Positions 35,401 through 41,675 of a DNA stretch of 64,000 nucleotides are shown here, piece after piece (the first letter of the stretch is position 1; the number at the start of each line of letters is the position of its first letter). This DNA comes from Polyodon spathula (taxonomy: Eukaryota > Chordata > Actinopteri > Acipenseriformes > Polyodontidae). Made by a program: the position numbers and the translations under genes. Below the pieces are notes generated by a model. It was given only the letters and a program-made list of their open reading frames with translations, did no database searches and was not told the origin of the DNA. The stretch is from contig NC_054569.1 of NCBI RefSeq assembly GCF_017654505.1, forward strand, positions 5,680,608 through 5,744,607, read 5' to 3'.

Positions 35401-35851
35401 ACACCAACAAGGACGGTAGAGTTCAGATCCTGATCCTGCTTCTCACTGATACTCCAGCATTGTCTTGACAGAGCACAGCACACCAACAAGGAGGGTAGAG
35501 TTCAGAGGAGATCCTGAGAGCGCTCCTGCTTCTCACTGATACTCCAGCATTGTCTTGATAGGACAGAGCACAGCACACCAACAAGGAGGGTAGAGTTCAG
35601 AGGAGATCCTGAGAGCGCTCCTGCTTCTCACTGATACTCCAGCACTGTCTTGTGTAACAGAGGTGCAGGGAGCAGCAGTTTAATTATAATTTCAGTTGTT
35701 TCTTGCTAGTTTTGAGGGAACAAATAAACAGACTGGTTCCATTGTGCTTTTCTCACCCATGTGGTTTACTAACCACAGTCTCTTTGTTCCATGTCTGTAT
35801 TGTTCCAGGTGTGACCCCGTTGCAGAGAAGCTGATGACGCAGACAGAATAA
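11444..35851 (+). CDS. MHC class I heavy chain, gene A (whole gene, 7 exons)
   Basis: Join 11444-11498, 23055-23315, 24551-24823, 32690-32977, 33918-34028, 34886-34931, 35809-35851. All introns are GT/AG; introns 1-5 are phase 1 and intron 6 is phase 2. The total is 1077 bases, or 358 residues plus stop, a normal length for a class I heavy chain. The product would be a type I membrane protein pairing with beta-2-microglobulin and presenting ligands in an alpha1/alpha2 groove. Intron 1 is about 11.5 kb and intron 3 about 7.9 kb; both are swollen by tandem repeats and LINEs. Groove anchor positions are largely non-canonical (F7, F59, H84, Y143, R147, C171 by alignment to mammalian numbering, against K146 and Y159 kept), which points to a non-classical or divergent molecule. 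No disruption is seen. Lineage cannot be assigned from the sequence alone. Confidence 0.85.
11499..12420 (+). other. Gene A intron 1, start: unique DNA
   Basis: The first ~140 bases after the donor are almost identical to gene B intron 1 (48675-48855), after which the two copies diverge. The rest is single-copy-looking AT-rich DNA with no recognisable element. Confidence 0.6.
12421..13000. repeat. 98-bp minisatellite, about 6 copies (gene A intron 1)
   Basis: The 98-bp unit contains ATCTCGCAGGTGAAACAGGT and GTGCTCTTGAAGCAAAGG. Unit starts at 12423 and 12521 give the period. Units are nearly identical (CACGATT/CATGATT, ACAGG/ACGGG variants). Confidence 0.95.
13213..17130. repeat. 43-bp satellite-like array, about 91 copies (gene A intron 1)
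   Basis: The 43-bp unit contains CCAGCCCTGGATCTCATTGC and TTTATCCTCCTCTGCTCTG. Variant positions are GATTGCCAG versus GATTCCCAG, ATCTCATT versus ATCTGTCATT, and CCTCC versus CCACC. Partial units and irregular joins are commonest at 14380-14410, 14640, 15950, 16090-16370 and 16810-17110. At 3.9 kb it is the largest array in the window. Short frames within it are spurious. The + strand is pyrimidine-rich (T and C). Confidence 0.95.
17300..18235. repeat. GCTGG / GCGGGCTGGCGGCCTGTGT array, almost free of A (gene A intron 1)
   Basis: The stretch is built from GCTGGCTGG, GCGTGCGGGCTGGCTGG and, from about 17830, units near 19 bp (GCGGGCTGGCGGCCTGTGT). The + strand is mostly G, T and C with hardly any A, giving strong strand asymmetry. 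All three forward frames stay open for 290-324 codons, which reflects the base composition (no TAA/TAG/TGA possible without A) and not a gene. Confidence 0.9.
18236..18611. other. Unique intron DNA between arrays
   Basis: About 375 bases of gene A intron 1 with no recognisable element. Confidence 0.5.
18612..19515. repeat. 51-bp minisatellite, about 18 copies (gene A intron 1)
   Basis: The 51-bp (17-codon) unit contains GCGGTCTGCACGTTGCTCTG and GGTATTGTAGACGTCAGTGC. Both strands are open across it: minus reads a YNTQSNVQTAPERSTDV-type 17-mer and plus a CSGYCRRQ-type 17-mer. There is no start context, splice pattern or domain to support a protein. Edges drift, as is usual for a minisatellite. 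Confidence 0.9.
19800..20325. repeat. 37/39-bp minisatellite, about 14 copies (gene A intron 1)
   Basis: Two interleaved unit lengths are seen: GACAGTGTTTTATATACAGG and GGTCTGTATT followed by either GACTGAC (37 bp) or GTCTTTGAT (39 bp). Confidence 0.9.
20326..20794. other. Unique intron DNA
   Basis: AT-rich, with a run of short AATTAATTA and AAATTGACAAAT motifs at 20520-20645. No gene or element is recognised before the LINE junction. Confidence 0.5.
20795..22214 (+). mobile_element. CR1-like LINE, 5'-truncated, RT frame intact (gene A intron 1)
   Basis: Homology starts at about 20795 in the RT finger region (ANVIPIHKKGNKTEPGNYRP) and stays open to the stop at 22117-22119. RT motifs in order are FRKGRSCLANLL, AYDMVYLDFQKAFDKVPH, TSGVPQGSVLGPLLF (about 21221-21265), then FADDTK (21316 on) with the catalytic ADD. 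The C-terminus ends LLDEILGSISY. The 3' UTR carries GAGCAAGATGGGCCGAATGG and a tail of TTCTTATG octamers, the CR1-type terminus. Because it lacks the endonuclease it cannot move by itself. The frame has no disablement, which suggests a recent insertion. Confidence 0.92.
22215..23054 (+). other. Gene A intron 1, 3' end, with poly-C tract
   Basis: Unique intron DNA. A run of about 28 C at 22531-22558 is the only simple feature. The last ~60 bases before the exon (ending TTCCTCTTCCAG) match the gene B acceptor region at 53450-53505. Confidence 0.7.
23055..23315 (+). CDS. Gene A exon 2: MHC class I alpha1 domain
   Basis: 261 bases, from acceptor CCAG| at 23051-23054 to donor G|GTGAG at 23316. 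It reads GTHSLHFFQIATSEG, then VGYLDDVQ, MEKPVLRTHW and KWSLRNIVQHFNHTGG. The N-H-T near the end is the conserved alpha1 glycosylation site (position 86 in mammals), and a second sequon NKT follows THWS. Expected Tyr7 and Tyr59 are Phe, and position 84 is His. VGYLDD and WSLR fit class I alpha1. It shares about 66% of residues with gene B alpha1. Confidence 0.88.
23316..23489 (+). other. Gene A intron 2 start with single monomer of the gene B 58-bp array
   Basis: Directly after the donor, GAGTACAGACACA and then CACTGTTAGAGACACAG occur once. In gene B the same segment is amplified about 17-fold (53767-54736). Confidence 0.75.
23490..24306. repeat. 43-bp minisatellite, about 19 copies (gene A intron 2)
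   Basis: The 43-bp unit contains CAGTGTCGACGGCTCCATTC and TGAATGAATCGCTCTGCGCT. GGGCAG/GTGCAG variants alternate. Rearranged and shortened units lie at 23965-24175, including a foreign insert (TTAATAATGATATAAGGAGT) near 24050. Open frames on the minus strand are repeat artefacts. It is unrelated in sequence to the 43-bp array in intron 1. Confidence 0.93.
24307..24440 (+). repeat. Direct duplication flanking a (TTAGGG)3 run
   Basis: A ~50-bp sequence (GAGTGTAATGCTCGTGGGTC, then AGTGTGGGGGCACTC) occurs twice, at about 24321 and 24393. Between the copies lies GGTTAGGGTTAGGGTTAG (about 24361-24378), a short vertebrate telomere-type repeat. Confidence 0.8.
24551..24823 (+). CDS. Gene A exon 3: MHC class I alpha2 domain
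   Basis: 273 bases, acceptor CTCCAG| and donor G|GTAAAT. Motifs are GGCELDDDGTRRVYSSHEYD, GKDFIS, FYKRKREANTA and VCFQLLELCVQYGMGTLQ. The two disulfide cysteines (GGC and VCF) are present, and YDGKDFIS is the class I alpha2 signature. Position 146 Lys and 159 Tyr are kept, 147 is Arg rather than Trp, and 171 is Cys, giving an extra unpaired cysteine. It is about 68% identical to gene B alpha2. Confidence 0.88.
24824..25527. other. Gene A intron 3 start: AT-rich unique DNA
   Basis: About 700 bases with no recognised element or gene; short frames only. Confidence 0.55.
25528..27820. repeat. 48-bp minisatellite with CTG-rich junctions, about 47 copies (gene A intron 3)
   Basis: The 48-bp (16-codon) unit contains GAGCAGACCGGGCTGTTCCA and CCATGTTCACCGCGCGGAGC followed by two or more CTG triplets. 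The number of CTG triplets varies (two or three), giving 48- and 51-bp units, and irregular units cluster after 27130. Four frames are open for hundreds of codons (811 codons on plus), but the predicted peptides are pure unit repeats and read across frames when unit length changes. I call no gene. Confidence 0.95.
27821..28579. other. Gene A intron 3: unique DNA with a 49-bp triplication
   Basis: Mostly unique AT-rich DNA. At 28215-28375 a ~49-bp unit (AAAAGATGTAATGTGCATTC, AGAAAGGACTAGTATTTTAA) is present three times. Confidence 0.75.
28585..28890. repeat. 13-bp GTGGTCTCGTGCG minisatellite (gene A intron 3)
   Basis: Tandem GTGGTCTCGTGCG units mixed with GTGTCTCGTGCG and GTGGTCTTGTCG variants. 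Multiple frames are open on both strands because of the composition; no gene. Confidence 0.9.
28891..29407. other. Gene A intron 3: unique DNA paralogous to gene B intron 3
   Basis: From about 29281 (GCTGGTGCAGCTGGTGGTAA) the sequence aligns with gene B 58285-58440, up to the LINE insertion point at 29408. Confidence 0.6.
29408..31745 (-). mobile_element. CR1-like LINE in gene A intron 3 (minus), 5'-truncated, with nested TIR element
   Basis: The 3' end (ATAAGAACATAAG tail on the plus strand) is at 29408. ORF2 reads on minus from the basic linker (31749-31513), is interrupted by a TIR insertion (31122-31547), and resumes with EIKCLRDTNGKIVDEEK through RT motifs SPGPDEILPVVLKEM, FQKAFDKVPH, SGVPQGSVLGPLLF and FADDTK. 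A 19-base deletion near 29785, between two short GCC-like repeats, removes the MSYAD segment and shifts frame, splitting the C-terminus into 29774-29472. Gene B lacks the element at the same site (ATAAAGTCACATTGAAG at about 58430), with an ATAAGT/ATAAAGT duplication flanking the insertion in A. Confidence 0.9.
31122..31547. mobile_element. Non-autonomous TIR element (~425 bp) nested in the LINE
   Basis: It starts TGTGGCAGGCTGG (GGCCCAGAGACAGTCTGTAG follows) and ends GCTTTGCTCTGCCACA. The short inverted repeat is TGTGGCAG/CTGCCACA. It splits LINE sequence that is continuous at 38672-38690, and the flanking CTCC is duplicated (4-5 bp target duplication). A second copy lies at 58976-59408 in gene B. 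No transposase is encoded and the superfamily is not determined. Confidence 0.75.
31746..32689 (+). other. Gene A intron 3, 3' end, with 37-bp repeats
   Basis: It contains about 7-8 copies of a 37-bp unit (GATATGGCAGAGATACAGTG, ATATTCCTAATAGAGTT) at 31888-32180. A near-identical copy of this intron end is at 59880-60319 in gene B. It ends in TTCTCTTTCTCCAG. Confidence 0.8.
32690..32977 (+). CDS. Gene A exon 4: Ig-like alpha3 domain
   Basis: 288 bases. It reads VRPAVTLIQRKARESAG, then VICHVTGFYPREVEVNWVRD and HSYSCQVHHASLDEKMDVKW. The C1-set immunoglobulin signature is clear: Cys in ICHVTGFYP, Trp in VNW, and Cys in YSCQVHH, which form the domain disulfide and core. It contacts beta-2-microglobulin and, in classical class I, CD8. 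Only about 8 of 96 residues differ from gene B. Donor G|GTAAGA is followed by an (AG)n run. Confidence 0.93.
33000..33360. repeat. ~60-bp minisatellite, about 6 copies (gene A intron 4)
   Basis: The unit contains CTGGTACTGAAATAGACTGT, GTGAGCAGGGAGGG and GGCTGTACCTGAGACC. Gene B has a single unit at 60627-60695, so the array expanded in A only. Confidence 0.88.
33466..33700. repeat. 39-bp minisatellite, about 6 copies (gene A intron 4)
   Basis: The 39-bp unit contains GGATTGTAGAGGACTGGATC and ACACCATTCATTTCAATAG. The same unit is present about 24 times in gene B (60828-61755). Confidence 0.93.
33918..34028 (+). CDS. Gene A exon 5: connecting peptide and transmembrane helix
   Basis: 111 bases. 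A short APEAALN stalk is followed by about 24 hydrophobic residues (VGFVAGGVLAALGLIIAVII), then GVHIWMKRASG with basic stop-transfer residues. Acceptor TTGCAG|, donor G|GTGAGA. Gene B differs by one residue (WMER instead of WMKR), just inside the membrane. Confidence 0.9.
34424..34745. repeat. 82-bp minisatellite, 4 copies (gene A intron 5)
   Basis: The 82-bp unit contains AGAGTTGTAATAGATGTGTT and GATCATTGTTTTCTATGGGT. The array is absent from gene B intron 5, which is much shorter. Frames in it are artefacts. Confidence 0.92.
34886..34931 (+). CDS. Gene A exon 6: cytoplasmic tail, part 1
   Basis: 46 bases reading AKEQSDASSRSNSDD plus AG of an Arg codon. Acceptor follows an (ATT)n tract (TTTCAG|), donor AG|GTAAAG. 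It is a serine-rich tail typical of class I; conservation with gene B (SSSSTSDDR) supports it. Confidence 0.8.
35170..35650. repeat. 95-bp minisatellite, about 5 copies (gene A intron 6)
   Basis: The 95-bp unit contains CACTGATACTCCAGCATTGT and GGAGGGTAGAGTTCAGAGGA; one unit is shortened near 35412-35440. Gene B has two to three units at 62700-62915. Confidence 0.9.
35809..35851 (+). CDS. Gene A exon 7: end of cytoplasmic tail and stop
   Basis: After TTCCAG| it completes Arg and reads CDPVAEKLMTQTE then TAA (35849-35851). It is identical to gene B exon 7. The stop overlaps an AATAAA hexamer (35847-35852). Confidence 0.85.
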
Positions 35852-36061
35852 ATGACTGGGCTTCATCTTTTACACTTCATTGTGCCTGATATTACCACAC
35901 AGAGCGATCACACAAACCAGTAGACGAGGAAGCCGTGCTGCAGTCTTGTGTGTCAAATTAAGAACTTGCAGTCATGTGTAGAATTATTTTATCTATGATT
36001 TATTAATGATTAGAAAATGATTCAGTACCGTCAGCTTCCAGCTCTATCTGCTCTAATAAAT
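35852..36061 (+). other. Gene A 3' UTR candidate
   Basis: The first ~85 bases match the gene B 3' flank (63123-63197), after which B is interrupted by a TIR element. Two AATAAA signals are visible: 35847-35852 overlapping the stop, and 36055-36060. The second would give a 3' UTR of roughly 200-230 nt. Confidence 0.55.
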
Positions 36062-36660
36062 GGTAGAAGCCCGCTGGAACGTCTCAGCGCCAACTGTGAA
36101 TCAAACTTAAAATCAATACGTGTGTAAACCAGCTTTTTAACATTGCATTCCTGCTTACAGCTAAACACAACAAACTACCTCAAATCTGAGTCTGTTTATG
36201 TAAATTGATTTATTTGGGCACGTCTCAATACCGGAGGGTAAATTTACCATCCTCACCTACAACACCTATCTTCTGCTGGATCCTCCAAACAAGACTCAAA
36301 ACCAACCAATCAAGCAGTGAATCCTGCTCCTGTCACAACCGCACCAGCCAATCAACTCCCTGTCAGCTCAACTGATGCTCCAATAGCAGTTTGGACTCCA
36401 TTGTACACGGACTGTTCAGTAATTGCCCTGTTCATATCTCAGGCAATCTCCGGATTATATAGCTAATAAAAATCCCTTTCTGAAATAAAAACTCATTGTT
36501 TTTCTCTTTATATGTATGTCATCCTTGTTTTTTATTTAAAAACTGTTCGGGGCTGTTCTCTTAGAACATCTTTACTCAGTGGAAAGGTACTCAAGGAATC
36601 ATTACCAGTTCAAGGTAAATCTAGGTGGTAAGGTTTTTTTTTGGTAAAAATAATTTTCTA
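36062..36660. other. Intergenic DNA, nothing recognised
   Basis: Unique AT-rich DNA between gene A and a foldback element. I see no frame or element I can support. Confidence 0.5.
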
Positions 36661-36661
36661 A

Positions 36662-36810
36662 TAGCGATAGTGGTCCCTCGATGATGGTTCTCCCGTGTGA
36701 TAGTTGATCTTGACTTTCGTTAGCTCTCTCGTCTTCGGCTTGGGACTCATCACTCCCGTCGCAGTCAACTGTCACGCGGTAGAGTCATCATCGACGGGCA
36801 CTATCGCTTA
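36662..36810. mobile_element. Foldback/MITE-like element with ~50-bp inverted arms
   Basis: The left arm starts AGCGATAGTGGTCCCTCGAT and the right arm ends CATCGACGGGCACTATCGCT. The arms pair over about 50 bases (GTGTGATAGTTGA against TCAACTGTCACGC) with scattered mismatches around a ~45-base loop. The total of about 149 bp fits a small non-autonomous DNA transposon. A flanking TAAT/TTAA-like sequence gives no unambiguous target duplication. Confidence 0.7.
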
Positions 36811-36929
36811 ATTACTGTGCAGCTATGGGCTTGAGATGTACACATAGTCCCCACGGAAATCTACAGTAAAATCTGTTGAGAGAAAATTTTATGTCCTGCA
36901 AAGAATGAGTCCAGTCATCAAAATGTCTG

Positions 36930-37085
36930 CGATATTCTTTAATTAAAAATGTATATTTTTAATTAAAGAATATCGCAGACTCTTGTTTCAGTCTGTGTAT
37001 ATTTTTAATTAAAGAATATCGCAGACTCTTGTTTCAGTCTGTGTATATTTTTAATTAAAGAATATCGCAGACTCTTGTTTGAGTC
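36930..37085. repeat. Palindrome plus 46-bp tandem repeat
   Basis: GATATTCTTTAATTAAAAAT pairs with the following TTTTTAATTAAAGAATATC (hairpin at 36930-36973, loop about 6). It runs into three copies of a 46-bp unit containing AATATCGCAGACTCTTGTTT. Right and left arms share the same AAAGAATATC end. Confidence 0.8.
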
Positions 37086-37432
37086 TATGCATATTTTAGT
37101 TGTGTAAAGGAAAACTACGTACCCCAGCAAACAATATCATAAAAACATTTTTCCAAACATCACAAAAGAGTTGTTCAATATGTTTTAATGATGTGAAAAT
37201 GTAAAGGCTCAGTCAGAAACATTTTAAAATGTTATTACCACACAACATTATAGAACAACGTTATAAGAATGTTTAAAACGTTTTATTAAAACATTACAAT
37301 GCATATTCATCAATTAATGAACATGTAGAGGTGTGTGGGTGTCTCACTGAACATAAGAACATAAGAAAGTTTACAAACGAGAGAAGGCCATTCGGCCCAT
37401 CTTGCTCGTTTTGTTGATAGTAGCTTATTGAT

Positions 37433-38550
37433 CCCAAAATCTCATCAAGCAGCTTCTTGAAGGATCCCAGGGTGTCAGCTTCAACAACATTACTGGGGAG
37501 TTGATTCCAGACCCTCACAATTCTCTGTGTAAAAAAGTGTCTCCTATTTTCTGTTCTGAATGCCCCTTTTTCTAAACTCCATTTGTGACCCCTGGTCCTT
37601 GTTTCTTTTTTCAGGCTGAAAAAGTCCCTTGGGTCGACACTGTCAATACCTTTTAGAATTTTGAATGCTTGAATTAGGTCGCCACGTAGTCTTCTTTGTT
37701 CAAGACTGAACAGATTCAATTCTTTTAGCCTGTCTGCATATGACATGCCTTTTAAGCCCGGAATAATTCTGGTCGCTCTTCTTTGCACTCTTTCTAGAGC
37801 AGCAATATCTTTTTTATAGCGAGGTGACCAGAACTGAACACAATATTCAAGATGAGGTCTTACTAGTGCATTGTACAGTTTTAACATTACTTCCCTTGAT
37901 TTAAATTCAACACTTTTCACAATGTATCCGAGCATCTTGTTAGCCTTTTTTATAGCTTCCCCACATTGTCTAGATGAAGACATTTCTGAGTCAACAAAAA
38001 CTCCTAGGTCTTTTTCATAAATTCCTTCTCCAATTTCAATATCTCCCATATGATATTTATAATGTACATTTTTATTTCCTGCGTGCAGTACCTTACACTT
38101 TTCTCTATTAAATGTCATTTGCCATATGTCTGCCCAGTTCTGAATCTTGTCTAGATCATTTTGAATGACCTTTGCTGCTGCAACAGTGTTTGCCACTCCT
38201 CCTACTTTTGTGTCATCTGCAAATTTAACAAGTTTGCTTACTATACCAGAATCTAAGTCATTAATGTAGATTAGGAATAGCAGAGGACCTAATACTGATC
38301 CCTGTGGTACACCGCTGGTTACCACACTCCATTCTGAGGTTTTTCCTCTAATCAGTACTTTCTGTTTTCTACATGTTAACCACTCCCTAATCCATGTACA
38401 TGTGTTTCCTTGAATCCCAACTGCGTTCAGTTTGAGAATTAATCTTTTGTGCGGGACTTTGTCAAAAGCTTTCTGGAAATCTAAATAAACCATGTCATAT
38501 GCTTTGCAATTATCCATTATCGATGTTGCATCCTCAAAAAAATCAAGCAA
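37433..38550 (-). mobile_element. LINE ORF2, reverse transcriptase part
   Basis: Minus-strand frame from LLDFFEDATSIMDN through AYDMVYLDFQKAFDKVPH, SGVPQGSVLGPLLF, KFADDTK and the C-terminal HFFTQRIVRVWNQLPSNVVE to LGSISY. The ADD catalytic pair is intact. The element-specific stop is changed: the frame reads past SISY (YQQNEQDGP) into the 3' UTR because TAA of the other copies is altered here. Confidence 0.88.
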
Positions 38551-38592
38551 GTTAGTTAGGCACGATCTCCCTTTCCTAAAACCATGTTGACT

Positions 38593-39790
38593 AGTGAAAA
38601 GTAATCATTTAACATATTTGCTATTTTTTTTTCTTCCTCTACGATTTTGCCATTTGTATCTCTTAAACATTTAATCTCCTCTTTGAATGTTCTCTTGCTG
38701 TTGTAATATTGGAAAAACATTTTGGAATTGGTTTTAGCTCCCTTAGCAATGTTTATTTCTATTTCTCTCTTGGCCTTTCTAACTTCCTTTTTGACTTGCA
38801 TTTGCAGTTCTGTGTACTCTTTCTGCGTACTTTCTTTTTGGTCCTTTTTTAATGCTCTATAAAGTGCCTTTTTTCGCTGAATATTTTTTTTAATTGATCT
38901 ATTAAACCATTTTGGCAATTTAGTTTTACATTTAGATTTGTCTACTTTAGGGATATAATTGTTTTGCGCCTCTAGTACTACATTTTTGAAGAACAACCAT
39001 CCTTCTTCTGTGGGTGTTTTCTCTATTTTACTCCAATCTACTTCTGTTAGTCTCTGTTTCATACCTTCATAGTTTGCTTTTCTAAAATTGTAAACCTTAG
39101 CTTTAGTCTTTACTTTTGGGGATTTAAAAAACACTTCAAATGAGACCATGTTGTGGTCTGAGTTTGCCAGTGGTTCTCTGACCTCTGTTTTAGTTATTCT
39201 ATCTTCGTTATTTGAAAAGACTAAATCAAGGCATGCCTCCCCTCTAGTGGGTGCCTTCACAAATTGTGTTAGGAAGCAGTCATTTGTCATTTCCACCATT
39301 TCTATTTCATCCTTCGCGCTACCCACCGGGTTTTCCCATTGTATTTGGGGGAAGTTGAAATCCCCCATTAGTATGGCTTCTCCTTTGCTACACACATTTC
39401 TAATGTCATTGTATAACAGATTATTTTGCTCACCGTCTGAATCTGGCGGTCTATAGCATGCTCCTATTATTATGCCTTTTGAATTTTTGTCTGTTATTCT
39501 GACCCATATTGATTCGGTTTTATTTTCTTTGTCCAGGTTTAACACCTGGGCTTCAAGACTGTTTCTTATGTATAGCGCTACCCCTCCTCCTCTTCTGTCC
39601 TGCCTGTCTTTCCTATACAGTGTATACCCACAAATATTATATTCGTCCCCATCACTCTCAGATAACCACGTTTCTGTAACACCTATCACATCATAGTTAC
39701 CTGTTAGTGCAGTAGCTTCAAGTTCTAGAATTTTGTTTCTGATACTTCTAGCATTTAGATAAATACATTTAATGGTTGTCTTACCTGAGT
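38593..39790 (-). mobile_element. LINE ORF2, apurinic-like endonuclease part
   Basis: Read on minus: IKCIYLNARSIRNKILELEA, then VIGVTETWLSESDGDEYNIC, GGGVALYIRNSLEAQVLN, IIIGACYRPPDSD, ILMGDFNFPQIQWENP and NSDHNMVSFEV. These are the endonuclease motifs (N near start, E in TETW, Y in YRPP, D/N in GDFN, SDH). A basic linker (SIKKNIQRKKALYRALKKDQ) follows. It lies directly upstream of the RT and would nick target DNA in target-primed reverse transcription. Confidence 0.9.
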
Positions 39791-39853
39791 TGTTGTTCTT
39801 GTTTTGATGCGGTCTCCCTTCTGTTTTTTTGTTGATTTCTCCCCCCTTCCTTT

Positions 39854-40801
39854 CTAGTTTAAATGCTTCCGAACCTGCTCGAGGATCTTTTCTCCGAGTA
39901 GACTAGTTCCCTTGTTATTTAAATGCAGTCCATCCCGTCTATACAGATAGTCCTCGTTGTAGAATGTGGTCCAATGATCAAGATAGGTGAAGCCTTCCCG
40001 TGTGCACCACGTCTTCAGCCATTCGTTTTGATTAATTATTTCCAGCTGTCCATATGGTCCTTTGCAAGGTGCGGGTAGTATACCAGAAAATACCACAGTT
40101 TTGGTTTTCTCTTTTAATTTCCTTCCTAGCTCTCTGAATTTGTTTTGCAGGGATTTTGGTCTGTCTCTTCCAATGTTGTTTGTACCGATGTGGACGACTA
40201 CTACCGGGTCGTCTCCTGTTCGTTCTAGGAGCCTGTCCACGTTCTCAGTGATGTGCTTGACCGAGGCTCCCGGAAGGCAGCACACTGTTGTAGTAAGGGG
40301 GTCCAAACTGCGAATTGAACTTGCTGTGTTTCTCAATATGGAGTCCCCAACAATCATGACCTCCCTTCTTTTTGCTGTCTGGTCACCACTGTCAATAGGG
40401 TCCTGGATGTTGTTCCTTTCATTCTCTTGTTGTTGGTTCTGCTCATCAAAATTCTGAAGTGACTCAAATCTGTTGGTTGTTTTGATTTCTGGTGGTTGTG
40501 TTTGACGAAGTTTCTTTTTTTCCCTGCTTCTGCCTACCTGAACCCAGCTGTTCTGACCTTCTATCTCCCTGGTGGCTTTCAGTCTGTTAGGGGTGATGCA
40601 GACTTCCATGAATTGTGGGTGTGCCAGTTCCTCAAGATCCTGTTGCTGTCTCACTTCTTCCAGCTCCATTTCTAGCATACTTACTAGTTTATGCAAATCC
40701 TGGATCGCGCGGCACTTTACGCACACTTGGTTTAGCTCCGCTGGGTTTTCTCGGATTTCCCACATCAAGCAGGTGTCACAGATTACTGGCTTGAAGACCA
40801 T
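39854..40801 (-). mobile_element. LINE ORF1: Cys-rich motif, coiled coil and SGNH-type esterase
   Basis: Residues 8-33 hold CDTC-X20-CVKC, a zinc-binding-like pair. Residues 36-60 (DLHKLVSMLEMELEEVRQQQ) look like a coiled coil. Residues 140-315 form an SGNH/GDSL hydrolase-like domain: MIVGDSILRN with the GDS nucleophile block, VVVHIGTNNIG (GxN block), then YRRDGLHLNNKGTSLLGEKI with the DGLHLN catalytic Asp/His block. Such esterase ORF1 proteins are known in CR1/L2-group LINEs. The frame is full length (315 aa) with no damage. Confidence 0.9.
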
Positions 40802-40819
40802 GTTGAGGTTTTTTTTTTT

Positions 40820-41220
40820 TTTTAAGTTAAGTTTCTTCTGCAGCCGTCAGCCTGCTTTCAAACTGCTTCGAAACTGCTCTGTACTTTTCCACGCCTGTAC
40901 TTCTCCCACTCGCTGTCGCTGGGAAGACTGCCTCGTTTAACTGCGTTGTTCTGCTGTGCTGTTGGCTCCTCCCCTCGCCCGTGTCTCAAAACGGCGCTGA
41001 ATTTGAATCAGCTGCTCCGAGTTTCAGCTTGTTTGTTATCAGAAAAACACACGCGGCTGTTTGACTTTGAGCTGCTGCTGTGTTTCCCCAATGTCCTCTG
41101 TTTTCTGATTAAAGCAATTCAAGATGCAATTTCTCCTTTCTGCTTCGAAACTGCTCTGTACTTTTCCATGCCTGTACTTCTCCCACTCGCTGTCGCTGGG
41201 AAGACTGCCTCGTTTGTATA
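40820..41220 (-). promoter_or_regulatory. LINE 5' UTR with a duplicated monomer
   Basis: A segment including GCTTCGAAACTGCTCTGTAC and TCCCACTCGCTGTCGCTGGG occurs at about 40862-40938 and again at 41143-41217, about 281 bases apart. This indicates one full and one partial 5' monomer. In LINEs such monomers carry the internal promoter; that function is inferred. Confidence 0.6.
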
Positions 41221-41329
41221 TATATTTTTTAATACACCGCCCAGGTGCACAGGATTCATTCATTTTAGACACAGACAGGATCAGGATTGAGAACCGTGGT
41301 TTAATTTTCTAACTCCTCGTCACAATATT

Positions 41330-41675
41330 CCCTTCTTGTTGGGTGCTGCTTTCTTGTACCATGCCATAGATAGGAGATAGAAATGACTAATTCTTTACAA
41401 GAGCTTTTACATGCATACAGAACAAAAGTAATTACATGTTTTTGCTGAAATGCAATTTCACAATATTTCTATACATTGTAGGCTAACCGAACGCAGGCAC
41501 AGTTTTTTAGTGTGGAAATCAATTGCAGATGTGATCACTGTGGTGTTTTACATACGGACGGAGCACACAGACGCAGGCATTCGTGTAAGCAACGTGTTTA
41601 TTCTGAACTCGCCTGGAACCAGAACAACTACAGAAAGGTCATCACCATATTCTGCAATGTAGGTTAACTTGTACA
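41330..41675 (-). mobile_element. Possible 3' LTR of the Ty3/gypsy remnant
   Basis: On minus, a purine run CTAAAAGGGGGGAGA (41690-41676) is followed by TGTACAAGTTAACC, the usual polypurine tract plus TG start of an LTR. The other LTR edge is not certain; about 41330 is a guess. Confidence 0.4.

Larger units (their letters stand above)
37351..41220 (-). mobile_element. CR1-like LINE, nearly full length (minus)
   Basis: The most complete copy in the window (~3.9 kb). Its 3' tail is at 37351. It has ORF1 (40801-39854), ORF2 endonuclease and RT (about 39790-37430), and a 5' UTR reaching about 41220. A deletion of roughly 410 bases at about 38592 removes the RT N-terminal part (from the LLDFF region back to the NDYFS region) and breaks the frame, so ORF2 is dead. 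RT motifs after the deletion (SGVPQGSVLGPLLF, FADDTK) are intact. Confidence 0.92.
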
